Positions 29,081-38,303 are shown, numbered from the stretch's first letter. The stretch is 39,744 nucleotides of DNA from an uncultured Alphaproteobacteria bacterium (GCA_944392315.1 CALXWH010000013.1:1-39744); one strand, 5' to 3'. The notes: generated by a model not told the origin, from the letters alone. Made by a program: numbers and translations.

Positions 29081-29922
29081 GCTTTTCCCAAGTAATACCA
29101 TTCTGTATGAATAGGCGCCTGCAAATTTGGTAAAAGAATATAACCATCAAACGGAGCAAATAAACTTTCTCCGTCATCATAACGAGCGATTTCTTCACCT
29201 TGAGCAATAGGGTCCAAATGTTTATAGTTACGGCAAAGTCTTCCTTCTCTGGTTTTTAAAACATAACTATCCATTTGAATATGCTTCTTAGGATGAAGAG
29301 AAGGCATCGGCACATCAATCATTTCAAACGCTGCTAACGTATTAACAATAGCCCGATAAGCCAGCTCAATAGCTTCCGGAGCTTTATGATACCCACATTC
29401 AAGTGTTGTCGCTGTATTGCCATAGGCATGAGCACAATGCTCTGTTGAAAAATCTTGAATAGCATCTTGCTTACTATAAATATCCGGCCACCCTTCCAAC
29501 ACAAAATCAACATCTAACGCATCTATTAACTTCTGATTATATTCATCGGGATAATCACAAAAAGCAAAAGGAACATCTCCGACGCAATGTGTAGAGTGTA
29601 AATCTAATGTAACTCTGTGACTTTGAATTAAAGGACAAATTTCATTAGCCAATTTTTGCTCATATGTACAAGGATTTTCATGCATCACCATAACGCGATT
29701 GAGGTTTTCATCAATACTGCGCACATCTTTCTTATACGCTTCCGGATTACAAATCGGCACCAACGTTAAGCGCCCTTTTTGTAACTGCAGCTTTCCCTCA
29801 TTTAGCTCCTTTATAATTTTAAGACTGGCGTTTGTCCCTGCCGTTTCGTTTCCATGTACAGCCGCCAAAATCAACAAATTAAGACCAGCCTTACCAGAAT
29901 CAAACTCATATTTGGTAATCAT
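29071..29922 (-). CDS. Succinylglutamate desuccinylase/aspartoacylase-family hydrolase
   Basis: 283-residue M14-type zinc hydrolase. Zn ligands H23 and E26 in AAVHGNETAG, H109 in TLDLHSTHC, and the probable catalytic E175 in TLECGYHKAPE are present. A C-terminal beta domain of about 80 residues follows (GEEIARYDDGESLFAPFDGY). No arginine-succinyltransferase genes are nearby, so AstE function is not supported; the substrate is probably another N-acyl amino acid or peptide. The ATG overlaps the stop of the upstream gene (ATGA). Confidence 0.83.
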   Translation of the reverse strand: MITKYEFDSGKAGLNLLILAAVHGNETAGTNASLKIIKELNEGKLQLQKGRLTLVPICNPEAYKKDVRSIDENLNRVMVMHENPCTYEQKLANEICPLIQSHRVTLDLHSTHCVGDVPFAFCDYPDEYNQKLIDALDVDFVLEGWPDIYSKQDAIQDFSTEHCAHAYGNTATTLECGYHKAPEAIELAYRAIVNTLAAFEMIDVPMPSLHPKKHIQMDSYVLKTREGRLCRNYKHLDPIAQGEEIARYDDGESLFAPFDGYILLPNLQAPIHTEWYYLGKAKK

Positions 29923-30278
29923 GCAATTTTTTCCTCTCCCAAAACTTCAATAAATTTTTTATATCTCTCTGCAAACTTATTTTCATATTTACAGGCAATT
30001 TCCACTAACGATTTTTGCTCTTTAAAGCGATTAATCAACGTATCATCTGTTTTAACGGTAAGAGTTTCCGTTGCCTCATCATAATCAAGATACAGCCTGA
30101 TTAACTGAGCATGGAGATAATACCCCATAATTTCATCATAATACATTTTGGGCAATTTAAAACGTACAACGAGTTGTGTTGTTTCATTATTCAAACACCG
30201 AGCCACCGTAGACTGACGAATAAACTCCATAATCAAAATCGGAGAAAAAGGCACCTCGGTTTCATCTGTATCAGCCAT
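29919..30278 (-). CDS. Hypothetical 119-residue protein
   Basis: Soluble, mixed alpha/beta protein with no signal peptide or membrane segment and no motif I recognise. AGGATATT precedes the ATG. It overlaps the AstE-like hydrolase by four bases (ATGA), so the two are made together and may act together. Confidence 0.6.
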   Translation of the reverse strand: MADTDETEVPFSPILIMEFIRQSTVARCLNNETTQLVVRFKLPKMYYDEIMGYYLHAQLIRLYLDYDEATETLTVKTDDTLINRFKEQKSLVEIACKYENKFAERYKKFIEVLGEEKIA

Positions 30279-30494
30279 AATATCCTATCCACATCAAAAA
30301 TTCCGTTTATAGAGCGTATAATACCCTCATAACACCAGTTTACAAGCAAAAACATAGATTTTCACTTAAAACTTTCCGCGTACAACTGCAAAAATAAAAT
30401 ATTTTCTGTTTATATCTTCTGTTTAAGATTATCAAACAAACAAAATCTCCCTTTATACTAATTAAAACAAGGGGTTCATAGGAGAATTATTAAA

Positions 30495-31910
30495 ATGAAG
30501 AAAGAAAACTTCAACACCAGATGGGGATTTATATTAGCGGCAGCGGGTTCAGCCATTGGCTTAGGTAACATCTGGCGTTTTCCTTATTTAGTTGGTCAAT
30601 ATGGCGGCTTAAGCTTCATCCTACTATACTTTTTAATCATTTTACTCATCTGCAACCCTCTTATGGTTTCGGAAATAGCTCTGGGCAGAACCTCAAAAAG
30701 CAATTTTGTAGATGCCTATAAGATTATTGGTGAAAAAATAGGCATGAAACACCTAAAGATATGGTCATTTTTTGGCGGATGGACTGCGTTCATAGGCGTA
30801 ACCATGATTATTTCATTTTATTTTCTAGTCGCAGGCTGGGTTTTGTTCTATTTACTGGAATCTCTAACTGGTAATTTAATTCACACCGCACCCGAAAATC
30901 TACCAACCGAATTTGAAGCCCTAAGCCAAAATTTCTCCACTCAATATACTTGCGGACTAATTTTTTTATTCATCACTGCCATGATAGTTATAGCTGGAGT
31001 AAAACAAGGCATAGAAAAATCCGGACTAATTTTAATGCCGCTTCTTTTTCTCATTTTCATCATTTTATCCATACAATCCATCTTTCTTGATGGCGCTTCA
31101 GACGGTGTAAAATTTCTACTAACTCCTGATATAAAATATTTAGGCTTCACAGAATCAGGATTCAAATGGAGTGTATTGTTTGAAACATTTCTGGCAGCAC
31201 TAGGCCAAGCCTTTTTATCTCTATCCCTCGGATTTGGAATTTTATTGGTCTATGGCTCATACTTATCACCCAAAGAAAATTTATTTCAATCCGTCCGCAA
31301 TATTGAAATTTTTGATACTCTAGCTGCCGTTTTAAGCGCAGTCATAATAATTCCGGCCGTTTTTGCCGTAGGTTTACCACCATCATCCGGTCCGGGATTA
31401 ACATTTATTTCTCTTCCGGTTGTTTTCCAACAATTATCCGGAGGACAATTCTGGGCTATTGCCTTTTATCTGCTCTTAACACTAGCGACCATAACTTCAA
31501 CTATTTCTATTTTTGAAGCTTTGACAAATTTATTTATGGATAAATTAAAGCTCCAACGTTTCAACGCCGTATTATTGGTTATGCTGATTTCAGGACTAGG
31601 ATTCACAGCAGTAACAATGTCATACTCAGGCATTTGGGATATTAAAATTCTGGGACGCAATATTTTTGAACTCTTTGATTGGCTATCATCAACCTTCACC
31701 GCAGCCATTGTATCCATGACAATAGCCCTATTCGTAGGTTACTCTGCAATGAAAACCATCATTCACAACATTCGTCGCTCGGCAACCGTTACTTCGGCCT
31801 TCACACGTTATTTTCTGATAACTCTACGTGTTTTTGCACCATTAAGTATTGGATTGCTGCTTATTTTAGCCATCGGCAACACCTTAAGTATTTACTTATT
31901 TCAAAACTAA
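30495..31910 (+). CDS. Neurotransmitter:sodium symporter-family transporter
   Basis: 471-residue NSS/SNF protein in the inner membrane with about 11-12 helices. The first helix signature RWGFILAAAGSAIGLGNIWRFPYL forms the Na+ and substrate site, and NPLMVSEIALGR follows. GLPPSSGPGLTFISLPVVF lies in the middle. Bacterial members mostly take up amino acids with Na+. AGGAG-type site (TAGGAGA) before the ATG; a TATACT -10 lies at 30454-30459 without a good -35. Monocistronic. Confidence 0.92.
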   Translation: MKKENFNTRWGFILAAAGSAIGLGNIWRFPYLVGQYGGLSFILLYFLIILLICNPLMVSEIALGRTSKSNFVDAYKIIGEKIGMKHLKIWSFFGGWTAFIGVTMIISFYFLVAGWVLFYLLESLTGNLIHTAPENLPTEFEALSQNFSTQYTCGLIFLFITAMIVIAGVKQGIEKSGLILMPLLFLIFIILSIQSIFLDGASDGVKFLLTPDIKYLGFTESGFKWSVLFETFLAALGQAFLSLSLGFGILLVYGSYLSPKENLFQSVRNIEIFDTLAAVLSAVIIIPAVFAVGLPPSSGPGLTFISLPVVFQQLSGGQFWAIAFYLLLTLATITSTISIFEALTNLFMDKLKLQRFNAVLLVMLISGLGFTAVTMSYSGIWDIKILGRNIFELFDWLSSTFTAAIVSMTIALFVGYSAMKTIIHNIRRSATVTSAFTRYFLITLRVFAPLSIGLLLILAIGNTLSIYLFQN

Positions 31911-31940
31911 AAAAGGAGCTATATCCTTATAGCTCCTTTT
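31911..31940. terminator. Bidirectional terminator
   Basis: AAAAGGAGCTATA pairs with TATAGCTCCTTTT (13 bases, loop TCCT). It ends the NSS gene and the convergent trpS. Confidence 0.8.
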
Positions 31941-31961
31941 CTAAAAATATGATTGATAAAC

Positions 31962-33020
31962 TTATTTACCAAAACTACCGTCTTTAAAGTAATTAATACC
32001 CATCGCCGTTTTAACTTCACTTAAAGTTTGTGCAGCAACTTCTCTTGCTTTAATACTTCCCTGGTGCAGCATATCAAAAATCTGCGGCAAGTCTTGAGCC
32101 AAAAGCTCTCTTTTTTCACGAATAGGCTTCAATTCGGTTTGTAAAACTTCATTCAAGAACTTTTTAACCACACCATCACCCAAACCACCGCGACGATAAT
32201 GCTCTTTCATTTCATCCAAGTTTTGATATGCCGGTAAAAATTCTTGAAAATATTCATCTTTACAAAAAGCATCCAAATAAATAAAGACCGGATTATTTTC
32301 AGTATGCCCAGGATCTTCCACATGCAGATGCGTCGGATCGGTAAACATACTCTGAACCTTTTTCTTAATATCATTTGAAGAATCAGACAAATAGATGCAA
32401 TTTCCGATAGATTTACTCATCTTTGCCGCCCCATCAATCCCCGGCAACCGAGAGCATACGGAATTTTCCGGCAAAACAGCGGTTGGTTCAACCAAAACCG
32501 GTTTATATTGAGTATTAAACGAACGAACAATTTCACGAGTTTGCTCAATCATAGGCAGTTGGTCTTCTCCCACCGGGACAATATTCGCCTTAAAAGCGGT
32601 AATATCTGCCGCCTGACTAATCGGATATGTAAAAAAGCCAACTGGAATACTTTGTTTGAAACCTCTCAACTGAATTTCATTTTTAACAGTTGGATTCCTC
32701 TGCAATCTGGAAACAGTCACCAAATTCATATAATAAAAAGACAATTCACACAGTTCCGGAATTTGCGATTGAATAAAGATTGTAGACTTTTTCGGGTCCA
32801 AACCGCACGCCAAATAATCCAAAGCCACTTCGGAAATATTATTTCTAACCTTATTGATATTATCGGCATTATCAGTTAAAGCCTGTGCATCAGCAATCAT
32901 AATATAGATATTATGATACTTACCGCTATTTTGCAATTCAACACGACGTTTCAAAGATCCAACGTAGTGCCCCAAATGTAATTTACCAGTCGGGCGATCC
33001 CCCGTTAAAATAACATCCAT
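31962..33020 (-). CDS. trpS: Tryptophan-tRNA ligase
   Basis: Charges tRNA-Trp. 352 residues from the ATG after AAAGGA. An upstream open extension of 37 codons is rejected because this ATG gives the family's N-terminus. Class I motifs: HLGH (residues 15-18, in [19 protein letters not shown]) and KMSKS. The wording of many segments ([46 protein letters not shown]) recalls the Streptococcus/Firmicutes form rather than the usual proteobacterial GIQPTG form, hinting at horizontal acquisition. Confidence 0.95.
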   Translation of the reverse strand: MDVILTGDRPTGKLHLGHYVGSLKRRVELQNSGKYHNIYIMIADAQALTDNADNINKVRNNISEVALDYLACGLDPKKSTIFIQSQIPELCELSFYYMNLVTVSRLQRNPTVKNEIQLRGFKQSIPVGFFTYPISQAADITAFKANIVPVGEDQLPMIEQTREIVRSFNTQYKPVLVEPTAVLPENSVCSRLPGIDGAAKMSKSIGNCIYLSDSSNDIKKKVQSMFTDPTHLHVEDPGHTENNPVFIYLDAFCKDEYFQEFLPAYQNLDEMKEHYRRGGLGDGVVKKFLNEVLQTELKPIREKRELLAQDLPQIFDMLHQGSIKAREVAAQTLSEVKTAMGINYFKDGSFGK

Positions 33021-33304
33021 TTCAAATTCCTTTCGTTTTGGCGCCACGCTAGCACAGAGAAGCAACGTTGTCAATACAGTTAAACCTGTGCACAACCACC
33101 TCAAAACCAAACTGCTCATGAAAGCATACAAACTAATTTCACCCTACTATGGTAATAAAAAACAACCTCGCATTAAGCATTTTCATAAAAACAAAGACAT
33201 GCTCATCTAACATGTACTTCTTTATCGCTTGATTTCATAGAAAAACAAATATATAAAGAAATTCTAAAATTAACAATTATGTCCAACAATTAAATTTAAT
33301 TATT

Positions 33305-33604
33305 ATGGAACCGTGGCAAAATATAATTTGCATCTATTTCGGCATAGAAATACTTTTATGCCTCTACACACTTTTTAAGTATAACAAAGTGCAGAAACTA
33401 TGTAAAAAAAACAAAGATTTCTCCCCATTAAAAAAATTATTCTTTCAATTTATCCTATTATTCCTCCTGATATTAGCAGCCCTAGTGCTGCATCTCAGTT
33501 ATTTAATGGGATCTATTTCATCTTCGTGGCCTATCTTAGTTGTTCTGGGGTTAATGATAACAGGCATCTTCTCTTCAACAATCAAGACCACCAAAAAACA
33601 GTAA
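33305..33604 (+). CDS. Small membrane protein, unknown function
   Basis: 99 residues with three predicted TM segments (about residues 7-22, 46-68, 73-90) and a basic loop (YNKVQKLCKKNK). The ATG has no clear ribosome site. No family recognised. A terminator follows directly, which supports a real transcript end here. Confidence 0.5.
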   Translation: MEPWQNIICIYFGIEILLCLYTLFKYNKVQKLCKKNKDFSPLKKLFFQFILLFLLILAALVLHLSYLMGSISSSWPILVVLGLMITGIFSSTIKTTKKQ

Positions 33605-33616
33605 GCACCCATACAA

Positions 33617-33657
33617 AAAAGCTCAACCTCAAAAGAGATTGAGCTTTTATTTTTTTG
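33617..33657. terminator. Bidirectional terminator
   Basis: AAAAGCTCAA/TTGAGCTTTT extended by CTC/GAG with one mismatch, loop AAAA; T-rich on both strands. It separates the small membrane protein from convergent DUF378. Confidence 0.75.
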
Positions 33658-33667
33658 CCTGTCAATC

Positions 33668-33853
33668 TTAAGATTTTTGCACCATATCGTATGCCGCATA
33701 AATGGCCGACAAACCGACAACAATATAAACAATTCTCTCTAACATAGGCGCAAAACCTAAAAGCATATTAACTAAATTAAAATTAGCAACGCCAACCAAT
33801 CCCCAGTTAATACCCCCGACTATTGTTAAAATAAGAGCTATTTTGCCTAACAT
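33668..33853 (-). CDS. DUF378 small membrane protein
   Basis: 61 residues with two TM helices. KIALILTIVGGINWGLVGVAN is the DUF378 (PF04070) signature. AGGAGAGG precedes the ATG. Function unknown across the family. Last core-type gene before the AT-rich accessory region. Confidence 0.88.
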   Translation of the reverse strand: MLGKIALILTIVGGINWGLVGVANFNLVNMLLGFAPMLERIVYIVVGLSAIYAAYDMVQKS

Positions 33854-34279
33854 ATTACCTCTCCTAAAATATCATAACAATTTTTATGTATTAACGATAA
33901 AAAATTTTTCAAGATGTACTTTTGACCTAAAAAGGCACCTATTTCACACTAAACATAGAGAATTGCCCCAACTCAGATAAATTAAGAAAAGACCATTCAA
34001 CCTCCGTCCTCTCTTAATACATTAGCAATAAAAAACAGCAGCCATTTCTAGGACTGCCGTTTGAATTGGTGATGCCAATGCAACGAATTTCAAACTTTTG
34101 CTTTCTCCAGAGTATTATCTGGCAACAATGAGTTTGTATGAAAAAATTAAAAAAATAATGTCATATCTCTGCAATTACTATAAACACATGACGATTATAT
34201 TTTATTTACACCAAACTTGATATTTAGCCAATAATTTCTCTTTAGGCAGCTTCTTAATTGAATGTAGATTTTATTAAAA
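33854..34279. other. Intergenic junction region
   Basis: About 425 bases without a supported gene. It holds one copy of the 42-nt direct repeat. Two very short open frames (19 and 30 codons, starting near 34072 and 34128) lack ribosome sites and are not annotated. Confidence 0.5.
34034..34075. repeat. 42-nt direct repeat, copy 1
   Basis: Begins AACAGCAGCCATTT and ends TTTGAATTGGTGATGC. About 38 of 42 positions match copy 2 at 38262. On the minus strand AACGGCAG pairs with CTGCTGTT (one G.U) and is followed by TTTTTATT, so this copy could also terminate the three-gene operon about 200 bases downstream of its last stop. Confidence 0.75.
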
Positions 34280-35956
34280 TTACTTTTCTCGGTATACCAT
34301 ATCATCTGGTATATAGTCTTTATTGTCAGAAAAGATTCTGTTTTCTTCAGTCTGAAATCTACTGATACTTAAATTAATTTCTTCAATTAATTTTTTTATT
34401 ATAGATCGATTTAAAAACACAGAAAGAGGGTATGCCTTAATTGCACCTATTTTAATATCTGTACCTTTTATTTTGTAGCTACGTGAAGAAGTATAAGTAA
34501 AGCTTATTTTCCCTTGTAAACTTAAATGTTTTATATAACTTCCGTATTTTATATTATATTCTTTAATTTTATTAATTTCTTTCAGTGGTAATCTTAAAAT
34601 TTCTTGCAAATCTAAATTTTTATATTCTGCAGGTTTTATAATAAATAGCGTTGCTAATCCTTCTGTTTCTTTATTGATAATTTCTATACTAGAGTTTAAA
34701 CTTAATTTTTTTCTAAAAAATTCTGTTTCGGAAAATAAACTTCCAACCAATTGGCAGTACCCTTTAATTCCTAGAGTTTTTAAACTGATTAAAGCAGAAA
34801 TAGGACCAGAAGCCGATCTCGTAAGCTCTAACGATGTTTCAAATGGAGCAAAAGATCCCCAATTTAAATTTTCATATGGTATATTTTTTTTAGGATTTAA
34901 ATTAAAATATGCATTTCTATCTTTTATTAAAAAAAGACTGGATATATATGGGCAAAATCCTGTTTTATGGAAATCCACACCAATTGAGTCTGCATATTTT
35001 ATTTCTTCTACTTTTTTGCTAAGTTTTTTTATTTTTTCTATAGATGATTTATCAAAATGGCAACAATTTTCATTAAAATCATATTTTTTAAAAAATAACC
35101 ATACCCAACCTATAACAGCATCAACGTGAATATGAGGAGAGTAACTCAAATTATATTTTCTTATAATTTTTTGGTTTAATTCAAATATTTTTTTTATAGG
35201 GTCAACAGCATATTCAACTGTGCTACAACCGTTAATATTGTATCCTAAAAATATTTTTCCAGCTTCAATATTTTCTTGAATAATTTGTTCCAATACATCC
35301 ATCTTAATTTGATCATTTTCGTCACAGGGTGCTTCAATACAATTATTTTCTCCAATTCCTAGCCAGTTACACACTTCATAATGGCAAGGGTGAGCTTTAG
35401 CACTAGTTATCATAAAATACCTTTTCCCAGAAATCCCTTGTTGAATAACTGACGGATCTGCTTTATTTAAGGCTATTTTAGTTGCATATAAATTAGTACC
35501 TTTTCCACCAAAAGTAAAAATTCCATGTGAATTTCTCCAATCCCAGCCTATTAAATCGCATAAATATTTACTAACTTCTAATTCACTAGTGAGTAACCTT
35601 CCTGAATATTGGTCTTCTGCAATATTAGGATTAAAAATGTTTGTAAAACATATTCCAGCCAGAGAAGCTAAATTGACTGGAGGAATAACATTAATCATAG
35701 TCCCTGGATTAATCCAATTGGGAATATTTTGATACATAGGAGAAATATATTGAAAAACATCTTGAGGATTCATATGATCAAAATTCAATTCACACTTTTG
35801 AATGTATTCCATATAATTAAAATCTTCAGACCCTTTAAAAAAGGGTTTAGCATAATTAGTGTACTTATCTATAGCTTTTTCACATTGTTTAATTAATTTT
35901 ATCAAATAATTTAAATTTGACTTTTTATAACTACCAAAATATTTGCTAACGTCCAT
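34280..35956 (-). CDS. Group II PLP-dependent decarboxylase-like protein
   Basis: 558 residues, fold type I. The PLP lysine is K331 in DSIGVDFHKTGF, D279 in HIHVDA should bind the pyridine nitrogen, and H189 in AKAHPCHYEV fits the ring-stacking His. FTFGGKGTNLYA matches the decarboxylase phosphate-binding region. Relatives decarboxylate glutamate, aromatic amino acids, cysteine-sulfinate or diaminobutyrate; the substrate here is not clear. AAGGAAAG precedes the ATG, which overlaps the nucleotidyltransferase gene by 11 bases. It is the last gene of a coupled three-gene operon in markedly AT-rich DNA. Confidence 0.82.
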   Translation of the reverse strand: MDVSKYFGSYKKSNLNYLIKLIKQCEKAIDKYTNYAKPFFKGSEDFNYMEYIQKCELNFDHMNPQDVFQYISPMYQNIPNWINPGTMINVIPPVNLASLAGICFTNIFNPNIAEDQYSGRLLTSELEVSKYLCDLIGWDWRNSHGIFTFGGKGTNLYATKIALNKADPSVIQQGISGKRYFMITSAKAHPCHYEVCNWLGIGENNCIEAPCDENDQIKMDVLEQIIQENIEAGKIFLGYNINGCSTVEYAVDPIKKIFELNQKIIRKYNLSYSPHIHVDAVIGWVWLFFKKYDFNENCCHFDKSSIEKIKKLSKKVEEIKYADSIGVDFHKTGFCPYISSLFLIKDRNAYFNLNPKKNIPYENLNWGSFAPFETSLELTRSASGPISALISLKTLGIKGYCQLVGSLFSETEFFRKKLSLNSSIEIINKETEGLATLFIIKPAEYKNLDLQEILRLPLKEINKIKEYNIKYGSYIKHLSLQGKISFTYTSSRSYKIKGTDIKIGAIKAYPLSVFLNRSIIKKLIEEINLSISRFQTEENRIFSDNKDYIPDDMVYREK

Positions 35957-36836
35957 AACTATCTTTCCTTGCGATATTATTAATTATTTGACAATTTGTC
36001 TTTTTTCTATCTTCAATAGTTTTTTCCTTATAATAATTTATATAATATTTCTTGCTTAAATTAATAAACTCTAATGCAGATTTATATATACTTTGATTTT
36101 TATTAAAAAACAAAATATTCTGTTCTTCTTCTTTTAACTCTAATATATCGTCAAATTGATATTTTAAATGTTTATGCAAACAAACCGGGTATTTTCTTTT
36201 GTACATAAATAACCATTTTATAAAATGATTTCTTGTCTTATATAAATGATCCATAATATCAGGATCTTTTGTTTCAGTAAGGAATTCTATACGCTTAGTA
36301 TATCCTTCCAATCGTTTTCCTAAAATATCTAATCTTTTTCTTCTAAGATCATTACTGTAAAAGGGCAAAAAATCTCTTTCTACTCGTTTCTTTTCTGGAA
36401 TTTCACCAAATAAAGGCACTCCATGCTGATATAAAGCACCAATTATCATATCAATACTATCATAGGAAGATGTTTTATCGATGTTTTCTATTCTTGGAAC
36501 TTCGGGAGGAAGAATTGTTATGTCAAACGCAATATCTGGATGTTTGATATAGAATTCTATTCTACGAGCGACATAGTCGTCAATACTTACGGGATTTTTA
36601 TCTTTAAAATCCTGATTGCTATTGCGAACAATTTCTATTATTTCATGAGCATCCAGCGAATTCATTTTATCTGTATACACACAAATATCTATATCCGAAA
36701 CACCTGGAACAAAACCTCTTTTATAGGTAGATGAGCCGTAAATTTGAGCTGCTTGAATTTCCAAAGGTGCTAAATCTTTTTGGAGGTATTCTTTTATGTT
36801 TAATAATGCCTTTTTATAATTTTCAAAAAAAAACAT
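35946..36836 (-). CDS. Nucleotidyltransferase-domain protein
   Basis: 296 residues. The pol-beta-type nucleotidyltransferase signature is complete: YGSS at 33-36, D48 and D50 in VSDIDICVY, and D105 in IAFDITIL. After about residue 150 comes a helical domain with HLYKTRNHFIKWLFMYKRKYP, reminiscent of antibiotic nucleotidyltransferases that hold small substrates. It would transfer a nucleotide to an unknown acceptor. GGAGA precedes the ATG; it starts one base after the upstream stop and overlaps the decarboxylase gene. Confidence 0.8.
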   Translation of the reverse strand: MFFFENYKKALLNIKEYLQKDLAPLEIQAAQIYGSSTYKRGFVPGVSDIDICVYTDKMNSLDAHEIIEIVRNSNQDFKDKNPVSIDDYVARRIEFYIKHPDIAFDITILPPEVPRIENIDKTSSYDSIDMIIGALYQHGVPLFGEIPEKKRVERDFLPFYSNDLRRKRLDILGKRLEGYTKRIEFLTETKDPDIMDHLYKTRNHFIKWLFMYKRKYPVCLHKHLKYQFDDILELKEEEQNILFFNKNQSIYKSALEFINLSKKYYINYYKEKTIEDRKKTNCQIINNIARKDSYGR

Positions 36837-36837
36837 G

Positions 36838-37944
36838 CTACTTTTTCTCCAATAAAATTAACGGAACAAACATTTCCTCTTTACTTAAACCTGCATGATC
36901 AGCCTTTAATGATGTAAACTCTTTCTCTCCTGTAGAATATCGTAAAGATTTATTGCCTTTAGATATCGCTATGAATTGGCCTAAGAAATTTGGTACTTCG
37001 GAGTGCATTTTTCCACTTCCTAAAATTCCGCTTTCTAAAAATTCCTCTTTCGTATACAAATAAAAATCATTTCCAAATATCTCTTTAAATTTTGAATAAA
37101 AATATTTTTCATTATTTTCTTTAATAAAAAATGTAATAAATCTGGCTTCTAATGCAGGTGGACGTAAAAATGTATTACATAATTCAGGATATTTATTTAA
37201 ATAAATTTCTTCTACATCAATTTCACCATGATCTGCAGAAATAATAACTAAAGAGTCTTTTAGGTTATTATTTAGTTTTTGTATATTATAATCTATGTCT
37301 AATAAAATATTTTTTACTTCATTGCTATTAGTACCATATTGATGCGTAGAATGATCAGGCTCAATCCAATATGCACAAAGTAATTTAGAATTATCATTGT
37401 TTGCTGTCAAAGTGATAATTTTATCACACATTTCTTGAAAGCTATCAACCCCACCAACCTCAAAGGATGGAAAAATTTTATGATATTCAATAGATGGATT
37501 ATTTTTAGTGATTTTTTCATATATAGTTTCATATTTTAAAATATCTTTATATGGAGCTGGTGTCTCCATTTTTTTTCCACTATAAAATGCCTTGTTTCTG
37601 AACGTTTCTATAATTTCATCATATTTTTGATAGTAGCACATCCATCCCAACCAGCCACTTTCCCATGGTGATAAGCCAGAATGAAAAGCTGTCGTCGCTG
37701 CGGCAGTTGTTGGGGGAAAGACTGAAGATAATTGCGCTATGACATGTTGCCTAATAAAGCTATCCTTAGAAAGATTTTTTTCAATTAAATCTACACCCAT
37801 TCCATCCAAAATAAGAAGGATAATATTTTTATATTTATTTAAAAGTTTTTTATCCAACAGATCCAAAGAAGGGTGATATATTGGTAATCCGTAATATTTA
37901 AGAAGAGAATTACTAACTGCAAGAATATTATTTTTATTAATCAT
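36838..37944 (-). CDS. Alkaline phosphatase-superfamily enzyme
   Basis: 368 residues, no signal peptide, so probably cytoplasmic. Metal ligands and nucleophile of the nucleotide pyrophosphatase/phosphodiesterase group are visible: D47 (LILDGMG), T79/T80 (FPPTTAAATT), D197 and H201 (EPDHSTHQYG), D238/H239 (SADHGE) and H350 (KADHAG). It could hydrolyse a phosphate mono- or diester or a phosphonate. GGAG lies seven bases before the ATG at 37944; the ATG two codons upstream directly abuts that site and is less likely. First gene of the three-gene operon, with its own promoter. Confidence 0.82.
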   Translation of the reverse strand: MINKNNILAVSNSLLKYYGLPIYHPSLDLLDKKLLNKYKNIILLILDGMGVDLIEKNLSKDSFIRQHVIAQLSSVFPPTTAAATTAFHSGLSPWESGWLGWMCYYQKYDEIIETFRNKAFYSGKKMETPAPYKDILKYETIYEKITKNNPSIEYHKIFPSFEVGGVDSFQEMCDKIITLTANNDNSKLLCAYWIEPDHSTHQYGTNSNEVKNILLDIDYNIQKLNNNLKDSLVIISADHGEIDVEEIYLNKYPELCNTFLRPPALEARFITFFIKENNEKYFYSKFKEIFGNDFYLYTKEEFLESGILGSGKMHSEVPNFLGQFIAISKGNKSLRYSTGEKEFTSLKADHAGLSKEEMFVPLILLEKK

Positions 37945-37966
37945 AAACATTCTCCATTTTTAATAA

Positions 37967-37994
37967 AAGATACCATTCTTTTGCATATTGTCAA
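37967..37994 (-). promoter_or_regulatory. Promoter of the three-gene operon
   Basis: Minus strand TTGACA (37994-37989), 16 bases, TATCTT (37972-37967), about 22 bases before the start codon, so the 5' leader would be very short. Confidence 0.55.
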
Positions 37995-38261
37995 TTATAT
38001 TTTTCATTAGATAGTAAAATGCTATGAAGTATGCAATGCGTATACTCCTGCTACTAGTCTCGCTTAGCACATGAAAAAATCAATAAACAAAATAAAAAAA
38101 GTTCGGACAAATTGAAAAAATGACTATTTTGAAAAAAGAAACATCCGAACTAGCTAAAAGCCTTGGAAACAAAAGAACCTTCTCTTAGCTTTGCTAGGCT
38201 TTAGCCTAAGCCAAAGGTTAGTTGGTCGCGCAAGTAGGAAACTTGTTTCCGTAGCGGCGCA
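37995..38261. other. Non-coding region with inverted repeats
   Basis: No gene seen. AGTTCGGA (38100-38107) and TCCGAACT (38144-38151) form an eight-base inverted repeat around 36 bases, with seven T on the minus strand beyond it; it may end the upstream minus-strand transcript. GGAAAC/GTTTCC at 38237-38250 is a second hairpin. The part from 38160 to 38260 is less AT-rich than its surroundings. Confidence 0.45.
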
Positions 38262-38303
38262 AACAGCAGCCATTTTCATGACTGCTGTTTGAATTGGTGA
38301 TGC
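38262..38303. repeat. 42-nt direct repeat, copy 2
   Basis: Same orientation as copy 1 at 34034. It contains a perfect stem AACAGCAG/CTGCTGTT and ends in TTTGAATTGGTGATGC. It lies 19 bases beyond the stop of the nuclease-like gene. The two copies bracket the three-gene operon. Confidence 0.75.

Noticed and set aside
33021..33131. 37-codon N-terminal extension of trpS
   Set aside because: The inner ATG follows AAAGGA and begins at the conserved TrpRS N-terminus; the extension is not family-like.
34072..34221. Two tiny plus-strand frames of 19 and 30 codons
   Set aside because: No ribosome sites and no recognisable peptide; they are expected by chance.
37995..38080. tRNA gene as an integration site near the island
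   Set aside because: No T-loop consensus or cloverleaf could be fitted on either strand.
34034..38303. Integron-type gene cassette with attC sites
   Set aside because: The repeats lack convincing attC core sites, the unit holds three coupled genes with their own promoter, and no integrase is visible.
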